Shown: in pieces, positions 45,300 to 53,147 of the stretch
Numbering within the stretch: position 1 is the stretch's first letter
Layout of the letters: each line of letters opens with the position of its first letter
NCBI RefSeq assembly: GCF_003991205.1
Contig: NZ_RXOZ01000033.1
Coordinates: 124,001-188,000, forward strand
Length of the DNA: 64,000 nt
Direction of reading: 5' to 3'
Source: Georgenia sp. SYP-B2076
Lineage (GTDB): Bacteria > Actinomycetota > Actinomycetes > Actinomycetales > Actinomycetaceae
Notes under the pieces: model-generated
What the model saw: only the letters and a program-made list of their open reading frames with translations
The model's database searches: none
Told to the model about the DNA's origin: nothing
Position numbers and translations under genes: made by a program

Positions 45300-46850
45300 T
45301 TGTTCGCCAACCTGTCCGACCGGCTCACCGCCTCCTTCAAGCAGCTCCGCGGCAAGGGGCGCCTGTCCGAGGCTGACATCGACGCGACCGTCTCGGAGAT
45401 CCGTCGCGCCCTGCTCGAGGCCGACGTCGCCCTCCCGGTCGTGCGCTCGTTCACCGCCAACGTGCGCGAGCGGGCCAAGTCCGCCGAGGTCTCGGCCGCG
45501 CTGAACCCGGCGCAGCAGATCATCAAGATCGTCAACGCGGAGCTGGTCGAGATCCTCGGCGGCGAGGCGCGCGACCTGCACTTCGCCAAGCACCCGCCGA
45601 CGGTCATCATGCTCGCGGGCCTCCAGGGCGCGGGCAAGACGACCCTGGCCGGCAAGCTGGGCAGGTGGCTGCGCGAGCAGGGCCACACGCCGCTGCTCGT
45701 CGCCTCCGACCTCCAGCGGCCCAACGCCGTCACCCAGCTCCAGGTGGTCGGCGGGCAGGCCGGCGTGCCGGTGTGGGCGCCCGAGCCCGGCAACGGCGTC
45801 GGCGACCCGGTCGCCGTCGCCCGCTCCGGCATCCAGCACGCCCGCGACAAGCTCTACTCCGTCGTCGTGGTCGACACCGCCGGACGCCTCGGCATCGACA
45901 CCGAGATGATGCAGCAGGCCGCCGACATCCGCGACGCCGTCGACCCGGACGAGATCCTCTTCGTCCTCGACGCCATGATCGGGCAGGACGCGGTCACCAC
46001 CGCCAACGCGTTCGCCGAGGGCGTCGGCTTCACCGGCGTGGTCCTGTCCAAGCTCGACGGCGACGCCCGCGGTGGCGCCGCGCTGTCCGTGCGCGGCGTG
46101 ACCGGCAAGCCGGTGCTCTTCGCGTCCACCGGCGAGAAGCTCTCCGACTTCGAGCGCTTCCACGCCGACCGGATGGCCTCCCGCATCCTCGACATGGGCG
46201 ACATCCTCACCCTCATCGAGCAGGCCGAGCGCACGTTCGACGCCGCGCAGGCCGAGGAGATGGCCAACAAGATCGCCGGCGACGGTGACTTCACCCTCCA
46301 GGACTTCCTGGCCCAGCTGGCCCAGCTGAAGAAGATGGGCTCGATGAAGAAGATGCTCGGCATGCTGCCGGGCATGGGCCAGATGCGTGAGCAGCTGGAG
46401 AACTTCGACGAGCGCGAGGTGGACCGCGTCGAGGCGATCGTCCACTCGATGACGCCGGCCGAGCGCACGAACCCCAAGATCCTCAACGGCTCGCGCCGCC
46501 AGCGCATCGCCCGGGGCTCGGGTACCACCGTCACCGAGGTCAACGCGCTCATGGAGCGCTTCGAACAGGCCAAGACCATGATGCGGCAGATGGCGCGCGG
46601 CGCCGGCAAGGGCATGCCCGGCATGGGCATGCTGCCCGGCGGCGGGAAGAAGGCGAAGGGCCGGATGGCGCCCCCGCCGAAGAAGGGCAAGAAAGGCAAG
46701 TCCGGGAACCCGGCCAAGCGCGCCCAGCAGGAGCTCGAGGCCTCCCAGCAGGTGGCGCCGCAGGCGCGGGCCGGCTCTGCGTTCGGGCTGGGCCAGCCGA
46801 AGGCGCAGGAGGTTCCCGACCTCGAGGAGCTGCAGAAGTACCTGCGCTGA
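45300..46850 (+). CDS. ffh: Signal recognition particle GTPase
   Basis: This protein binds signal peptides on ribosomes and delivers them to FtsY. The 516-residue chain has an N-domain, the GTPase P-loop GLQGAGKTTLAGKLG, DTAGRLGID, and the Met-rich M domain with SGTTVTEVNALMERFEQAKTMM. The C-terminal 60 residues are Lys/Gly/Pro-rich. The start is TTG 45300, after GAGG at 45288; no ATG or GTG fits the family start FANLSDRL. It lies 37 bases after the GlnD remnant, as ffh follows glnD in other actinobacteria. Confidence 0.96.
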   Translation: MFANLSDRLTASFKQLRGKGRLSEADIDATVSEIRRALLEADVALPVVRSFTANVRERAKSAEVSAALNPAQQIIKIVNAELVEILGGEARDLHFAKHPPTVIMLAGLQGAGKTTLAGKLGRWLREQGHTPLLVASDLQRPNAVTQLQVVGGQAGVPVWAPEPGNGVGDPVAVARSGIQHARDKLYSVVVVDTAGRLGIDTEMMQQAADIRDAVDPDEILFVLDAMIGQDAVTTANAFAEGVGFTGVVLSKLDGDARGGAALSVRGVTGKPVLFASTGEKLSDFERFHADRMASRILDMGDILTLIEQAERTFDAAQAEEMANKIAGDGDFTLQDFLAQLAQLKKMGSMKKMLGMLPGMGQMREQLENFDEREVDRVEAIVHSMTPAERTNPKILNGSRRQRIARGSGTTVTEVNALMERFEQAKTMMRQMARGAGKGMPGMGMLPGGGKKAKGRMAPPPKKGKKGKSGNPAKRAQQELEASQQVAPQARAGSAFGLGQPKAQEVPDLEELQKYLR

Positions 46851-46935
46851 CGCCCCCCTCCCTCGCCGAGCGGTCAAGTACTGACCGGGCGGCCATCAGC
46901 GCTGCCGTGGTGAGCCGGCGGGCGGCGCCGACGTC

Positions 46936-47015
46936 GCCGCCCGCCCCCGGGAACAGCCGCCCGCCCCCGGGAACAGCCGCCCGCCCCCGGGAACAGCCGC
47001 CCGCCCTTGGGAACA
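46936..47015 (+). repeat. 20-bp tandem repeat, four copies
   Basis: Units GCCGCCCGCCCCCGGGAACA begin at 46936, 46956, 46976 and 46996; the fourth has two changes (TT for CC). It lies between ffh and a hairpin. Confidence 0.9.
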
Positions 47016-47023
47016 CGGGGAAG

Positions 47024-47050
47024 ACTTCGTACGGATAGTCAGTACGAAGT
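47024..47050. other. Hairpin or operator-like inverted repeat, AT-rich
   Basis: ACTTCGTAC (47024-47032) and its exact complement (47042-47050) flank a 9-base loop, with TTTT starting at 47050 on the plus side. It lies between convergent ffh and the broken gene at 47116. It may be the ffh terminator or a regulator site; the low GC is notable. Confidence 0.6.
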
Positions 47051-47115
47051 TTTCGGCGTGCGAGCGGAGCCGGCGAAGCGCCGAGGTTGGGAGAGCGCCG
47101 TCAGCGTCGTCAGGC

Positions 47116-47474
47116 TCAGCCGCCCCGTGAGGCCAGCTCGATAGCCCACGCGCGGGCGCGCGCCTGGGCGGTGTCGGACGGCGGAGGGCCGGCGTTGACG
47201 GGCGCGCGCGGCGGCACCGCCCCGGTTCCGGGGTCAACCGAGGCCCCGGGGTCAACCGGGGCCCCTGGGCCATCCCCGGCCCCTGGGCCAACCCCGGCCC
47301 CTGGGCCATCCCCGGCCCCCGGGCCAGCCCAGGCCCCCGGGCCAACCCGGGCCCCGCCGGCTGCTCCGAGATCAGCCCGGGCGTCGGCCCCGGCGCCGCG
47401 GTACCGGTCCGCGGCCAGCCGCGGGCGGCGGCGGCCACGAGGTCTGGCGGCAACGCAGGGCCCATGGCGGTCAT
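47116..47474 (-). pseudogene. Broken or frameshifted repeat-rich gene, function unknown
   Basis: A minus-strand frame starts at ATG 47474 after GGGAGGAG and reads MTAMGPALPPDLVAAAARGW, then about 70 residues of Gly/Pro repeats (GPGLARGPGLAR, GPGMAQ) built from an 18-bp DNA repeat. Near 47225 GC3 moves to another frame, which reads AVPPRAPVNAGPPPSDTAQA then RARAWAIELASRGG and stops at 47116. The good start signal and natural-looking end suggest one gene split by a one-base shift inside the repeats: a real pseudogene, a sequencing error, or slippage. I recognise no family. Confidence 0.42.
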
Positions 47475-47590
47475 CTCCTCCCGCTCACTCCCGTGCACAC
47501 ACGCGACCACGCACCCACGCAGCCAGACACGCAGCCGCGGCCTCCCTACCTGCCCATGCTGGCACGCCGGCGCGTGAGAACGTAGGGCGC

Positions 47591-48685
47591 ATGAGTGACG
47601 TGCTGCACCTCCAGGGGACCGTCGTCGTCGACGACCGCACCGAGCTGCCCGAGTGCTGGGTGACGGACGGCCGCCTGAGCCTGACCCTGCCGGCCGGGGC
47701 GGAGACGGCCCGCACCCTCACGGGCTGGGTGCTGCCCGGGCTCGTCGACGTCCACTGCCACATCGGCCTCGGTCCCGACGGCGAGGTCGACTACGAGGAG
47801 GCGCTCCTCCAGGCGAAGGCCGACCTCGACGCCGGGACGCTGCTCGTCCGTGACGCCGGCTCGCCCATGGACAACCGCTGGGTGCAGGAGCGCACGGACC
47901 TGCCGGTCCTCATCCGCGCCGGGCACCACCTCGCCCGGCCCAAGCGGTACCTGCGCCACTACGGCCTCGAGCTCGACGACGTCGCCCAGCTGCCCGAGGC
48001 CGTGGCCGAGCAGGCGAGGTTCGGGGACGGCTGGGTCAAGATCGTCGCCGACTGGATCGACAGGTCCGACGGCGCCGACTCCGACCTGCGCCCCCTCTGG
48101 CCGGCCGACGTCCTGGCCGACGCGGTCGCCGCAGCCCACGAGAACGGCGCGCGCGTCACCGCCCACACCTTCGCGCACGAGACGATCGACCCCCTCCTCG
48201 ACGCCGGCGTCGACGGCATCGAGCACGGCACCGGCATGGACGCCGACCACATCGCGGAGGCGGCCCGCCGGGGCATCCCGGTGACCCCCACCCTCCTGCA
48301 GGTCGGCTACTTCGCGTCCTTCGCCACGCAGGCCGGCGCCAGGTACCCGCGCTACGCCGCCCGGATGTCCCGGATGCACGCCCGCCGCTACGAGCAGGTG
48401 CGCGCGTTCCATGACGCCGGCGTCCCGCTGCTCATGGGCTCCGACGCCGGCGGCACCATCGCCCACGGCTCACTCCCCGCCGAGCTGGCCGAGGTCGTCC
48501 GCGCCGGTGTCCCGGCCCGCGACGTCGTCGCCGCCGCGAGCTGGCGGGCCCGCGCCTTCCTCGGTGCCCCGGGGATCGCGGACGGCGCGAGCGCCGACGT
48601 CGTCATGTACGACGCCGACCCCCGCGACGACGTCGCGGTGCTGACCCAGCCCTCCGCCGTCGTCCTGCGCGGTCGGCTCGTCTGA
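47591..48685 (+). CDS. Amidohydrolase family metal-dependent hydrolase
   Basis: This 364-residue TIM-barrel hydrolase has the HxH metal motif PGLVDVHCHIG, a Lys in GWVKIVADW at the bridging position, His in VTAHTFAHETID and GIEHGTGMD, and the Asp in LMGSDAGGTIAHG. It resembles imidazolonepropionase/prolidase-like amidohydrolases of unknown substrate. ATG 47591 is chosen; upstream in-frame sequence is the antisense of the repeat-rich gene. There is no signal peptide. It is a single-gene unit convergent with the GPP34 gene. Confidence 0.88.
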   Translation: MSDVLHLQGTVVVDDRTELPECWVTDGRLSLTLPAGAETARTLTGWVLPGLVDVHCHIGLGPDGEVDYEEALLQAKADLDAGTLLVRDAGSPMDNRWVQERTDLPVLIRAGHHLARPKRYLRHYGLELDDVAQLPEAVAEQARFGDGWVKIVADWIDRSDGADSDLRPLWPADVLADAVAAAHENGARVTAHTFAHETIDPLLDAGVDGIEHGTGMDADHIAEAARRGIPVTPTLLQVGYFASFATQAGARYPRYAARMSRMHARRYEQVRAFHDAGVPLLMGSDAGGTIAHGSLPAELAEVVRAGVPARDVVAAASWRARAFLGAPGIADGASADVVMYDADPRDDVAVLTQPSAVVLRGRLV

Positions 48686-48696
48686 CCGCGGAGGCG

Positions 48697-49380
48697 TCAG
48701 GAGCCTGCGACGACCGCCGCCGACGTCGCGGCCGTGACGGCGGCGGACGTGGCGGCGGTGACGGCCGCGACGGCCTTGCGCACCGCCTCGCCGGCGAACT
48801 CGCCCGCGGCGATGGCCCGAGCCCGACGGCGTAGCTCGCGCTTGTCGAGGCCCGAGCCGGCCATGACCCTCGGGACCTGGTCCACGGCGCCCAGCAGCGA
48901 CACGAGCGCCGCCTCGCGGGGGGTCGGCGTCCGGCCGAGCGCGAGCACCTCGACTAGGCCCCGGCGCACGTCGCGCTCGTGCGCCGAGTCCACCGCGGGC
49001 CACGAGCGGGTGGGGAAGATGCCGAGCACGCGGCCCTGCTCGGCCCGCAGGATCCCGCGCCCGACGAGGCGGTCCAGCAGGCCCGGCCGCAGCTGCTTCG
49101 CCAGGCCGGGCAGGTGGTCCTGAGGCTTGCCGGGCCGCCGGGTGCCGATGCGCCGCAGCGCCTCGTCCAGCACGCCGTCACCCGTGGGGGAGGGGTCGCG
49201 CACGACGAGACGGCCGGGGCGCACAGCCCCGCCGGGCTCGGACACGACGACCCGGCCGGCCGTGGCCAGCTCGAGCACGACGGCGCCGGCCAGCGCCAGG
49301 TCCAGCCGGGTGCCGTCCAGCGCGGCCCGGCCGCTGGAGTCGTCGGTCAGCAGAAGCAGCAGGTCCTCGGCGAGCAGCAT
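48697..49380 (-). CDS. GPP34 (GOLPH3) family protein
   Basis: The 227-residue helical protein begins LLAEDLLLLLTDDSSGR, the typical GPP34 opening, and has DRLVGRGIL and a long helical body. Eukaryotic GOLPH3 binds phosphatidylinositol-4-phosphate at Golgi membranes; the bacterial role is unknown. The C-terminus carries a short duplication AVTAATSA twice, encoded by a DNA tandem repeat. The gene is divergent from the GntR-ABC operon and its start is about 60 bases from the palindrome at 49443, so it might share control. Confidence 0.85.
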   Translation of the reverse strand: MLLAEDLLLLLTDDSSGRAALDGTRLDLALAGAVVLELATAGRVVVSEPGGAVRPGRLVVRDPSPTGDGVLDEALRRIGTRRPGKPQDHLPGLAKQLRPGLLDRLVGRGILRAEQGRVLGIFPTRSWPAVDSAHERDVRRGLVEVLALGRTPTPREAALVSLLGAVDQVPRVMAGSGLDKRELRRRARAIAAGEFAGEAVRKAVAAVTAATSAAVTAATSAAVVAGS

Positions 49381-49442
49381 GACGACACCGTACCGAGGCC
49401 CGGGCGCGGGCTTCCCGGGAATCCCTTGCGCCTTCCGCGGTT

Positions 49443-49474
49443 CCGTGGTTCATTGGTCCAGTAATGAACCACGG
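49443..49474. promoter_or_regulatory. Perfect palindromic operator of the GntR-ABC operon
   Basis: CCGTGGTTCATT (49443-49454) and its exact complement (49463-49474) flank an 8-base loop. Twelve of twelve bases pair. It ends at the ribosome site of the GntR gene and is AT-richer than its flanks. Confidence 0.85.
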
Positions 49475-49484
49475 AGGGGGTCGG

Positions 49485-49856
49485 ATGTTCGAGGGACGTG
49501 AGCCCATCTACGTGCAGATCGCCCAGCAGATCCGCGCCGAGATCCTCGCCGGGACCCTGCCCGAGGAGGGCCAGGTCATGTCGACCACCCAGTACGCGAC
49601 GACCTACCGCATCAACCCCGCCACCGCCGCCAAGGCCTTCGCCGAGCTGGTCGACGAGGGCCTGCTCTACAAGCGCCGGGGCGTCGGCATGTTCGTCGCG
49701 ACCGGCGCCCGGGAGCGCCTGCTGGGCCAGCACCGCCAGTCGTACTTCACCGAGGTGCTCGACCCCGCCCTCGCCCAGGCCGAGCTGCTCGGCATCGGCG
49801 TCGAGGAGCTGGTCGAGCACCTCACCCGCAACCACCCGAGGAGGGCCGCGCGATGA
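49485..49856 (+). CDS. GntR-family transcriptional regulator, YtrA subfamily
   Basis: This 123-residue regulator has the GntR winged helix (PIYVQIAQQIRAEI, then INPATAAKAFAELVDEGLLY) with the short YtrA-type tail. ATG 49485 is preceded by GGAGGGGG (49473-49480); ATG 49464 lies inside the operator. It probably represses the operon through the palindrome at 49443-49474. The stop overlaps the ATPase start by four bases. YtrA-type regulators typically control such ABC operons in response to envelope stress or antibiotics. Confidence 0.9.
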   Translation: MFEGREPIYVQIAQQIRAEILAGTLPEEGQVMSTTQYATTYRINPATAAKAFAELVDEGLLYKRRGVGMFVATGARERLLGQHRQSYFTEVLDPALAQAELLGIGVEELVEHLTRNHPRRAAR

Positions 49857-50749
49857 GCGCACTGCAGGAGACAGCCGGGTTCGACGTCGCCGTCCGCGAC
49901 CTGACCGTGCGCTACGGCCGCACCACGGCGCTCGACGGCGTCACGTTCGACCTCCCCGCCGGCGGCATCTACGGGCTGCTCGGCCGCAACGGCTCCGGCA
50001 AGACGACGCTGCTGTCCGTGCTCGCCGCCATGCGGCGGGGGGCGTCGGGGCAGGTGCGCGTGGACGGCGAGGACCCGTTCGAGAACGCCCGCGTCATGGG
50101 TGGCACCAGCATCACCCGCGAGGGCGGCGACGTGCTGGCCCACGAGCGGGGCAAGGTCAACCTCAGGTATGTCGCCGCTATGCGTCCCGGGTTCGACGCC
50201 GCCTGGGCCGAGGAGCTCCTCGACGCCTTCGCCGTCGACGGTCGCAAGGCCCCGGACAAGCTCTCCCGCGGGCAGCGCTCCGCGCTCGGCGCCGTCATCG
50301 GCCTCGCCACCCGCGCGCCGCTGACCATCTTCGACGAGGTCCACCTGGGCATGGACGCCCCGTCGCGTCAGCTGTTCTACGACGTGCTGCTCGCCGACGT
50401 CATCGCCCACCCCCGCACCGTGATCCTCTCCAGCCACCTCATCGGCGAGATCGAGCACCTCCTGGAGCGGGTGGTCATCCTCGACGGCGGCACGGTGCTC
50501 CTGTGCGAGGAGGTCGACGTCCTGCGCGCCAAGGGCGTGACCATCACCGGGCCGGCCGACCGCGTCGCCACCGCCGTCGCCGGCCTCGGCGTCGTCGGCA
50601 CCCGCGACCTCGGCCGGACCCGGCAGGTCACGATCTTCGACGACCTCGACGACGGCGCCCTCGACCGGGCGGCCGCTGCCGGCCTCGAGCTCGGCGGCGT
50701 CCCCCTGCAGGACCTGTTCATCCACCTGACCGCGAGGGAGTCCCGATGA
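49853..50749 (+). CDS. ABC transporter ATP-binding protein
   Basis: This 298-residue ATPase has Walker A GRNGSGKTT, a signature-like LSRGQRSALGAVIGLA, Walker B TIFDEVHLGMD and the H-loop SSHLIGEIEH. The signature is LSRGQ, close to canonical LSGGQ. It is translationally coupled to both neighbours by ATGA overlaps, so GntR, ATPase and permease make one operon. The Walker B Glu is followed by Val rather than Pro, as in YtrB-like ATPases. Substrate unknown. Confidence 0.9.
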   Translation: MSALQETAGFDVAVRDLTVRYGRTTALDGVTFDLPAGGIYGLLGRNGSGKTTLLSVLAAMRRGASGQVRVDGEDPFENARVMGGTSITREGGDVLAHERGKVNLRYVAAMRPGFDAAWAEELLDAFAVDGRKAPDKLSRGQRSALGAVIGLATRAPLTIFDEVHLGMDAPSRQLFYDVLLADVIAHPRTVILSSHLIGEIEHLLERVVILDGGTVLLCEEVDVLRAKGVTITGPADRVATAVAGLGVVGTRDLGRTRQVTIFDDLDDGALDRAAAAGLELGGVPLQDLFIHLTARESR

Positions 50750-51492
50750 CCACGCTCACCACCATCAGGCCCGTCCGGGCGCCGTGGCTGCGCGCCGCCC
50801 GCTGGCAGCTGCGGTCCCAGGCCGCCGTGGGGGCGTGGCTGTGGGCCACCATGGCCGTGGCCGCCACGGTCGTCGTCGGCCTCCTCAGCCGCTTCGCCGA
50901 CGTCGAGGTGTCGATCTTCCAGTTCAGCAGGCACGGTGCCCTGTGGACGGGCTTCGCGATGGCGGTCATCTTCTGCACCGCCGGCCTCGCCGCCCACGTC
51001 GCCAGCGGCCTCACCCGTGCCGCGTTCGTGCGGGCCACCGTCGTGGTCGGCGTCGTCGTCGGTGTCGTCTACGCCCTCCTCGCCGGAATCGGGCTCGAGC
51101 TTGAGGGGCTGGTCTACGGCGCCAACGGGTGGAGCCACGTCGGGTCGGGCGGTGGCGTCGACCCGCAGCACGGCTTCGACCCCCCTTCGGGGCTCGGGGT
51201 CGTCCCCGGGCTGGCGCTCTCGTTCGTCGCCGGCCAGCTCAGCGGCCTGCTCGTGGGGATGGCCTACTACCGGCTCGGCGGCTGGTGGGGCACCGTCGTC
51301 CTGCCGCTGACCCTCGCACCGATCTACCTCGTCGGCTCTCCGAGCCTGACCACCGGTCAGCTCCAGCTGCTCGCGCCGCTGGACCTGTCCGCCCCCGCCG
51401 CCGCCATCGTCTCCGTGGCCGTGCTCGCCGCGGCCGCGCTGGCCTACTACCTCCTCGCCCGGCACGTCCCGATCCGGAGCGTCCAGTCATGA
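50746..51492 (+). CDS. Membrane protein, probable permease of the GntR-ABC operon
   Basis: The 248-residue protein has six hydrophobic segments and an external loop between helices three and four rich in Gly. No family motif is certain. Its start overlaps the ATPase stop by four bases, so it very probably forms the transporter with that ATPase. The composition and length resemble small YtrC/D-like permeases. Substrate unknown. Confidence 0.78.
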   Translation: MTTLTTIRPVRAPWLRAARWQLRSQAAVGAWLWATMAVAATVVVGLLSRFADVEVSIFQFSRHGALWTGFAMAVIFCTAGLAAHVASGLTRAAFVRATVVVGVVVGVVYALLAGIGLELEGLVYGANGWSHVGSGGGVDPQHGFDPPSGLGVVPGLALSFVAGQLSGLLVGMAYYRLGGWWGTVVLPLTLAPIYLVGSPSLTTGQLQLLAPLDLSAPAAAIVSVAVLAAAALAYYLLARHVPIRSVQS

Positions 51493-51594
51493 ACCCCGTC
51501 GTCGAGGCGCCGGCCCGGCATCCAGCTCCAGGACCTGGGGCGGCGGGCGAGGACCGCCCGGTGACCGTGGCGCGTCCCACATCGCAGGGTTTCT

Positions 51595-51619
51595 TTGACG
51601 CCCCGGGATCTGGCAGAAT
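51595..51619 (+). promoter_or_regulatory. Candidate rpsP promoter
   Basis: TTGACG (51595-51600) and CAGAAT (51614-51619) lie upstream of rpsP. Their 13-base spacing is short, so one of the boxes may be misassigned (TTCTTT at 51591 gives 17). About 125 bases of leader follow; the 253-base gap holds nothing else. Confidence 0.35.
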
Positions 51620-51745
51620 GACCCGCTGTACTCAGCGCGGCCGGCCCTCTCACCGTCCGAGGCTGTGTCCTGCGACCAACCGAGACGCCGAAACCCACCG
51701 GGGTCCTGCGCGGTCCACCGACATCGAACCAGGAGTGACCACCTA

Positions 51746-52219
51746 GTGGCAGTCAAGATCCGTCTCAAGCGCATGGGCAAGATCCGCGCGCCGTACTACC
51801 GCGTCGTCGTGATGGACTCGCACACCAAGCGCGACGGCCGGGCGATCGAGGAGATCGGCAAGTACCACCCCACCGAGGAGCCTTCGCTCATCGACATCAA
51901 CTCGGAGCGGGCGCAGTACTGGCTCTCCGTGGGCGCCCAGCCCTCCGACCAGGTCGCCGTGCTCCTCAAGATCACGGGTGACTGGCAGAAGTTCAAGGGC
52001 CTGCCGGGCGCCGAGGGCACCCTGCGGACCAAGGACTCCTCCGCGGAGACCGCCGCCGAGACCAAGGCCGCCGCGGTCAAGGCCGCCGAGCAGGACGCGG
52101 AGAAGCGCAAGGCCCGCGCCGCCGAGGACAAGGCCGCCAAGGCCGAGTCCGACAAGGCTCCTGCCGAGGCGCCCGCCGAGGCCGAGGGCGACGCCGAGGC
52201 TCCCGCACAGGACGCCTGA
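51746..52219 (+). CDS. rpsP: Ribosomal protein S16 with a long Ala/Glu/Lys tail
   Basis: The small-subunit protein S16 core ([20 protein letters not shown] to about residue 85) is followed by a 70-residue tail of Ala, Glu and Lys, a charged likely-helical extension absent from the 80-90-residue S16 of most bacteria. GTG 51746 has AGGAG 10 bases upstream. It leads the rpsP-khpA-rimM-trmD-rplS block. Part of the tail may be disordered. Confidence 0.96.
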   Translation: MAVKIRLKRMGKIRAPYYRVVVMDSHTKRDGRAIEEIGKYHPTEEPSLIDINSERAQYWLSVGAQPSDQVAVLLKITGDWQKFKGLPGAEGTLRTKDSSAETAAETKAAAVKAAEQDAEKRKARAAEDKAAKAESDKAPAEAPAEAEGDAEAPAQDA

Positions 52220-52224
52220 TCCCC

Positions 52225-52464
52225 GTGCTGGCTGACGCTCTCGAGCACCTGGTGCGCGGCATCGTCGACCACCCGGACGACGTGCACGTCTCCGCCCGTT
52301 CGCTGCGCCGCGGCGAGCTGCTGGAGGTGCGCGTTCACCCGGAGGACCTGGGTCGCGTGATCGGCCGGGCCGGGCGCACCGCCCGGGCCCTGCGCACCGT
52401 CATCGGCGCGCTGTCGACCACCGGTCCCGTCCGGGTCGACGTCGTGGACACCGACCGGCGCTGA
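52225..52464 (+). CDS. khpA: KH-domain RNA-binding protein KhpA
   Basis: This 79-residue single-KH protein, with the GxxG-type loop in GRVIGRAGRTARALR, binds RNA and usually partners KhpB. It starts with GTG five bases after the rpsP stop, the normal actinobacterial order. A terminator at 52478 suggests that rpsP-khpA can end there, with rimM partly separate. Confidence 0.93.
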   Translation: MLADALEHLVRGIVDHPDDVHVSARSLRRGELLEVRVHPEDLGRVIGRAGRTARALRTVIGALSTTGPVRVDVVDTDRR

Positions 52465-52477
52465 GCTCGTCCGCCGC

Positions 52478-52511
52478 AGACCCGGCCCCCGCCACGGCGC
52501 GGGCCGGGTCT
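52478..52511 (+). terminator. Terminator-like hairpin between khpA and rimM
   Basis: Perfect 11-base arms (52478-52488 and 52501-52511) flank a 12-base loop. It may partly attenuate transcription into rimM-trmD. Confidence 0.75.
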
Positions 52512-52564
52512 GCGCGTATCCGGGGGCAGCTGCCCCACCACCCATCTGCATCAAAGGAGCCGGC

Positions 52565-53146
52565 GTGCTGCTGACCGTCGCGATCATCGGAGCGCCCCAC
52601 GGTCTGCGCGGGGAGGTCCGTCTGGATCTACGCACGGACGACCCGCGCCGCCGCCTCGCCGAGGGCAACGTGATCGAGACCGAGCCGGCCGACGCCGGCC
52701 CGCTGACCGTGGCCCGCACCCGCAACGTCCAGGACTCCTGGTACGTCGTCTTCGACGAGGTGCACGACCGCACGGGCGCGGAGTCGCTGCGCGGGGTCCG
52801 GCTCGTCGTCGAGAGCGACGAGGACGAGGGCGACGACGACGAGGGCTGGTACCCCCACGAGCTCGTCGGCCTGCGCGCCGTCCACGTCGACGGTCGCGCG
52901 CTCGGCACCGTCAAGGACCTCGAGGTCCTGCCCGCCCAGGACGTCCTGGTCATCGACGAGCCCGACGGCGCCGAGGCCCGCGTGCCCTTCGTCGCCGCGT
53001 TCGTCCCCGACGTCGACGTCGAGGCCGGCACGATCACCCTCGACCCGCCCCGGGGGCTCTTCGCCTCCGACCCCGCCGACGACGAGGACGAGGAGCCGCG
53101 GCGCACCGGGCCCGGCACCGACGGGGCCGGCGAGCAGGAGGGCTGA
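52565..53146 (+). CDS. rimM: Ribosome maturation factor RimM
   Basis: RimM assists 30S assembly by binding S19. The 193-residue protein has the opening [17 protein letters not shown] and the PRC-barrel segment with [13 protein letters not shown]. The C-terminus is an acidic tail after FASDPADD. The GTG at 52565 follows AGGAGCC. It ends one base before the trmD GTG. Confidence 0.95.
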   Translation: MLLTVAIIGAPHGLRGEVRLDLRTDDPRRRLAEGNVIETEPADAGPLTVARTRNVQDSWYVVFDEVHDRTGAESLRGVRLVVESDEDEGDDDEGWYPHELVGLRAVHVDGRALGTVKDLEVLPAQDVLVIDEPDGAEARVPFVAAFVPDVDVEAGTITLDPPRGLFASDPADDEDEEPRRTGPGTDGAGEQEG

Positions 53147-53147
53147 C

